DNA from: UMGS755 sp045595795
GTDB lineage: Bacteria; Bacillota; Clostridia; UBA1381; UBA9506
Length of the DNA: 42,844 bases
Assembly: GCA_045595795.1 (NCBI GenBank)
Contig: JAZOBC010000002.1
Coordinates: 1 to 42,844, forward strand
Direction: 5' to 3'
This document shows positions 40,103 through 42,844 of the stretch, piece by piece (the stretch's first letter is position 1; each line of letters opens with the position of its first letter). The position numbers were made by a program, and so were the translations under genes. Below the pieces are notes generated by a model. The model was not told where the DNA came from and searched no databases. It worked only from the letters and a program-made list of their open reading frames with translations.

Positions 40103-41437
40103 TTATATCACATAATTTGGATTTGCAAAATCTGTAATCACAGAGGCAAGGGAATCACCTGTTGAAAGACGCTGGCGAATGACTTTTGCCGGGCAAAACA
40201 GCGTTTCTGCACGCTGGAAAAGTGGCTTGAGTAACTGTTCTTCGCCATGGCCTCTTTCCTTGAGCTTATCCTCAGCCAGTGCCACTAAACGAATGAGCAG
40301 CGTTTGCCGGTCAGGTGCTTTCACCGGTAGTGGTTCACCCTGAATCACCATATGTCGCAAAAGGGCGTTACGCTTTGGGGACTGATTAAATTCTTGTGGC
40401 AAGTGCACAAAAAATTCTTCCATCAATTCTTCTGCTTCAGAAAGTCCCAACAGCATACCCAAATTAAAAGCAGGGGGCGCAAAAGCAGAACCAAGCGGCT
40501 GCGCACAATCGCTGCGGATTTCTAAGGTGCCACGCCGTGTGATTTCAACATTTTTAAAGGACAGGTAGCCATCCATATTTTCAGGGTCGTTTGAAGCATT
40601 TAAAAATTCTTCTAACGGAACAGGGGGCATCATAGCATATTGACCATCGCTGCAGCTAAGGAACATGGTTTTTTTGCAAAAAGCATCGGTAATATCATCT
40701 AAAGTTGCGAATTTACCGCAAACGGCGCCGGTATTATCTGCCAAACTGCCAAAACCGCTGTGCTCCCACAAGTAATCACGAAAGCACACAATATTCGGGT
40801 CATCAGCCTTTTCGCCAATGGGCAAAGAATTAGAAAACAACAGTCCTCTGACAAAATCCATGGAGGCAAAAAGAGTGAGTGCGCGGGGCAGACGGCCGGC
40901 TTCTACGTCTAAATGTGTCTGTACGGAAGAAAGCCAGGCAGGGAAGTCGGTGATTCGATGAAAATATCCTCCGCTAAACTGAGAGAGAAATTGCCGTAGT
41001 ACCCGATAAATGGGGTAGTCAACCGGCTTTGTTTCAGCCTTTCCGTAATGCAGGTTTGTTCCCATTCCGCATAAGGTATGATTTTTTGTCAGCAGGAAAT
41101 TCTGCACAAGACAATAGAGGTTATAAAACCGTTTTGCCACAGCGAGCAGATTTTCATCCTTTGCCATGGCAAATTCAAAATTGTTATAGGAATTATCAAA
41201 AGAAAGGCAATCGCCATCATCATTTACAAGAAAAACACCGTTGCCATGAATGTCAGTTTCGCCAACAGAAAATCCGTTTTGGAGCAAAAAATCCGGTAAG
41301 GCATAAATCACTTCATCTGAAACCGATCTGCCATCTAAAGATAGTAGCGGAAATTCAAGCTCTGTACCGATATATCGTCTGTCCTCTTGGAAAAAGCGAG
41401 AGAAAAAGGCTGCTTCAATCTGTTGTCTTGCGTTCAT
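40103..41437 (-). CDS. Glutamate-cysteine ligase-like protein (GCS2 type)
   Basis: A 444-residue cytoplasmic protein. YIGTELEFPLL near residues 22-32 matches the N-terminal metal/ATP-binding glutamate motif of GCS2-type glutamate-cysteine ligases. NNFEFAMA and MGTNLHY resemble later active-site strands. The expected reaction is ATP-dependent joining of L-glutamate and L-cysteine. It lies 41 bp downstream of a cysteine-synthase-like gene on the same strand, which supports cysteine as substrate. No glutathione synthetase is adjacent, so the product may stay as gamma-glutamylcysteine or another gamma-glutamyl compound. AGGAGG precedes the start. Family call moderate to good, substrate inferred. 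Confidence 0.7.
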   Translation of the reverse strand: MNARQQIEAAFFSRFFQEDRRYIGTELEFPLLSLDGRSVSDEVIYALPDFLLQNGFSVGETDIHGNGVFLVNDDGDCLSFDNSYNNFEFAMAKDENLLAVAKRFYNLYCLVQNFLLTKNHTLCGMGTNLHYGKAETKPVDYPIYRVLRQFLSQFSGGYFHRITDFPAWLSSVQTHLDVEAGRLPRALTLFASMDFVRGLLFSNSLPIGEKADDPNIVCFRDYLWEHSGFGSLADNTGAVCGKFATLDDITDAFCKKTMFLSCSDGQYAMMPPVPLEEFLNASNDPENMDGYLSFKNVEITRRGTLEIRSDCAQPLGSAFAPPAFNLGMLLGLSEAEELMEEFFVHLPQEFNQSPKRNALLRHMVIQGEPLPVKAPDRQTLLIRLVALAEDKLKERGHGEEQLLKPLFQRAETLFCPAKVIRQRLSTGDSLASVITDFANPNYVI

Positions 41438-41478
41438 AATGCCTCCTGAAAAATTAGTTTAAAAAGAAAGCAAGGCGC

Positions 41479-42477
41479 TTAGCGAATCACGCGAACGCCC
41501 TGCAGTTGTACGTTTGATGTTAATGAGCTCGGCTTTAAGGGTTTTGCATAGTCGGTAGAAAGATATTTTTTATTGTCGTCGGCAAACACTGTGACAACCA
41601 CGGCGTCGCTTCCTAACACTTCCTGTGCCAAAATACAGCCTAAGAAATTCGCACCGCCGGAGACGCCAACGCCAATGCCCAAAGTTTCAGATAACATTCT
41701 TGCCATGGAAATGGCATCGCCATCATCAACAGACACCACCTGATTCATTTCGGAGAGCTTTAAAATGTCGGGAATGAACTCATCAGAAATGCCGTAAATG
41801 CGGTGTTGACCGGTTTTGTAGCCGGTTGACAGTGTGGGAGAATTTGCGGGTTCTAAAGGAAAAGCCTGGCAAGAAGGATTTTCTATGCGCAAGCGGCGTG
41901 CAAGTCCCATAACGGTACCACCTGTGCCAACGCCTGCCACAATACCGTCAGCCGTAAGCCCTAAAGACTTTAGCTGGGTGACGATTTCTTCGCCGGTGGA
42001 TTCAATATGCGCTAACACATTATCTTCATTTGAAAATTGGCAGGGTAGAAAAACGTTGCCCTTGGCGGCAAAATCTTCTGTCATTTGAATTGAGCCTAAA
42101 AAACCGCCTTCTTCTTTTGAAACAAGACGCACCGTGGCGCCATAGCTTTCCATCAGGGCGATTCGCTCTTTACTCATCCAGTCGGGCATATAAATTTTCA
42201 CAGGATGTCCCAGATATCGGCCGATGGCAGAGAATGAAATGCCCGTGTTACCGCTGGTTGCTTCAGAGATGGTGTCACCGGGCTTGATAGCACCGGTGCG
42301 ATATGCCTTTTCCAGGATGTAAAGCGCAACGCGGTCTTTGATGCTGCCGGTCAAATTATAGCTTTCTGCCTTTGCAAACACTCTGCGTTTTTGACCCTTA
42401 TATGTAAATGTCAGCTCTAAAAGCGGCGTGTTGCCGATTAAGGGGCGAATTGCCGCAAAACGTTGATTGAGATCCAT
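41479..42477 (-). CDS. PLP-dependent cysteine synthase-family enzyme
   Basis: A 332-residue fold-type II PLP enzyme. K47 in TGSIKDRVA binds PLP, TSGNTG is the substrate loop, and GVGTGGTVMGLARRL binds the PLP phosphate. Cysteine synthases make L-cysteine from O-acetylserine and sulfide; relatives include cystathionine beta-synthase. The C-terminus is about 20 residues longer than typical CysK. Start has AGGA upstream and the gene has its own promoter at 42559. The downstream ligase-like gene suggests a thiol-making pair. Confidence 0.88.
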   Translation of the reverse strand: MDLNQRFAAIRPLIGNTPLLELTFTYKGQKRRVFAKAESYNLTGSIKDRVALYILEKAYRTGAIKPGDTISEATSGNTGISFSAIGRYLGHPVKIYMPDWMSKERIALMESYGATVRLVSKEEGGFLGSIQMTEDFAAKGNVFLPCQFSNEDNVLAHIESTGEEIVTQLKSLGLTADGIVAGVGTGGTVMGLARRLRIENPSCQAFPLEPANSPTLSTGYKTGQHRIYGISDEFIPDILKLSEMNQVVSVDDGDAISMARMLSETLGIGVGVSGGANFLGCILAQEVLGSDAVVVTVFADDNKKYLSTDYAKPLKPSSLTSNVQLQGVRVIR

Positions 42478-42558
42478 GTATTGTTCCTGCCTTTTTATCC
42501 CAAAGGGAGTGGTTACATATTCATTATATGCACAACTGGTTTTATTGAATCATTTTAT

Positions 42559-42587
42559 ATTATAATACGCTGGCAACGTTTTTGCAA
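42559..42587 (-). promoter_or_regulatory. Promoter of the cysK-like operon
   Basis: On the minus strand: TTGCAA (42587-42582), 17-bp spacer, TATAAT (42564-42559). A second TATAAT at 42528-42523 lacks a good -35. Confidence 0.65.
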
Positions 42588-42619
42588 GAATTTTCTGCAG
42601 AATATGCAAGATATTCTTC

Positions 42620-42653
42620 GAAACCGCAGAGACATTTTGATCTCTGCGGTTTC
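42620..42653 (-). terminator. Terminator after the beta-glucuronidase gene
   Basis: Perfect 13-bp GC-rich stem (42620-42632 with 42641-42653), 8-nt loop, 15 bp past the stop of the minus-strand gene. The following T tract is short. Confidence 0.65.
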
Positions 42654-42667
42654 TGGTGGGGTGAGAA

Positions 42668-42844
42668 TTATGATTTATATCCGAAATCGGGAATTTTGTG
42701 CCTACGCTTTTTAAAATAATGAGCAGCCATTTTGGGGCGACGGTCACGGGTGAAGATGCCTTTCTTATTGCCTTCTACCCGCATAATGCCCTGAATGGTT
42801 GCAAAGTCTGCGAAGTTCCAAACCTGCTCGCCAATGAAATAGTC
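42668..42844 (-). CDS. Beta-glucuronidase (GH2), C-terminal end
   Basis: The minus strand is open from the right edge to a stop at 42668, giving 58 residues of a C-terminus; the start lies outside the window. WNFADF, GNKKGIFTRDR and PKMAAHYF match the end of glycoside hydrolase family 2 beta-glucuronidases. The NKK segment contains the Asn-x-Lys motif that recognises the glucuronate carboxylate and separates these enzymes from beta-galactosidases. The enzyme releases glucuronic acid from host or drug glucuronides and plant polymers, a common gut-bacterial trait. Confidence 0.88.
   Translation of the reverse strand, partial: DYFIGEQVWNFADFATIQGIMRVEGNKKGIFTRDRRPKMAAHYFKKRRHKIPDFGYKS

Overview
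The window looks like chromosome of a strictly anaerobic, low-to-mid GC Firmicute, probably a gut Clostridia. Strong GGAGG ribosome sites, TTG and GTG starts, and a WalR-WalK-YycH-YycI set point to Firmicutes. Oxygen-labile enzymes point to anaerobiosis: an iron-sulfur serine dehydratase, class I fumarase-like subunits and a 2-oxoacid:ferredoxin oxidoreductase gamma subunit. A beta-glucuronidase end at the right edge suits a gut commensal. I see no phage, transposon, CRISPR or tRNA/rRNA genes, and no gene-free stretch over 300 bp.

Layout. 1-1243: tail of a xylose-isomerase-like enzyme and a PIG-L deacetylase. 1312-6832: a DeoR regulator divergent from a three-gene redox module (two FAD proteins and a small Cys-motif protein), followed by MgtC and HAD genes. 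7000-14702: a PHP-domain protein, then an AraC regulator divergent from a catabolic-looking operon (AtuA, DUF4387, two hydratase subunits, tandem amidohydrolase). 14779-17258: an SDR and lysS on the minus strand. 17468-28995: a housekeeping and envelope run (murA, orphan oxidoreductase gamma subunit, pgeF, walR, walK, a small exported protein, yycH-like, yycI-like, obgE, ispE, dtd, lipoprotein cyclophilin). 29147-34714: gap, convergent dus-mscL, then pncB, an SDR and an HD protein. 34854-40064: an epimerase-like protein, a DapA-family aldolase, sdaAB, sdaAA, a TetR regulator and a Gfo/Idh oxidoreductase. 40103-42477: cysK-like and glutamate-cysteine-ligase-like genes on the minus strand. 42668-42844: end of a beta-glucuronidase.

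The best candidate for an undescribed system is the AraC-controlled operon at 9731-14702. It combines two families of unknown chemistry (AtuA, DUF4387) with an iron-sulfur hydratase and a two-domain amidohydrolase whose first half has lost its metal ligands. Two identical 15-bp repeats, 21 bp apart, cover the -35 positions of both divergent promoters. A second candidate is the small exported protein between walK and the yycH-like gene. All functions are read from sequence and family knowledge; no database search was run.
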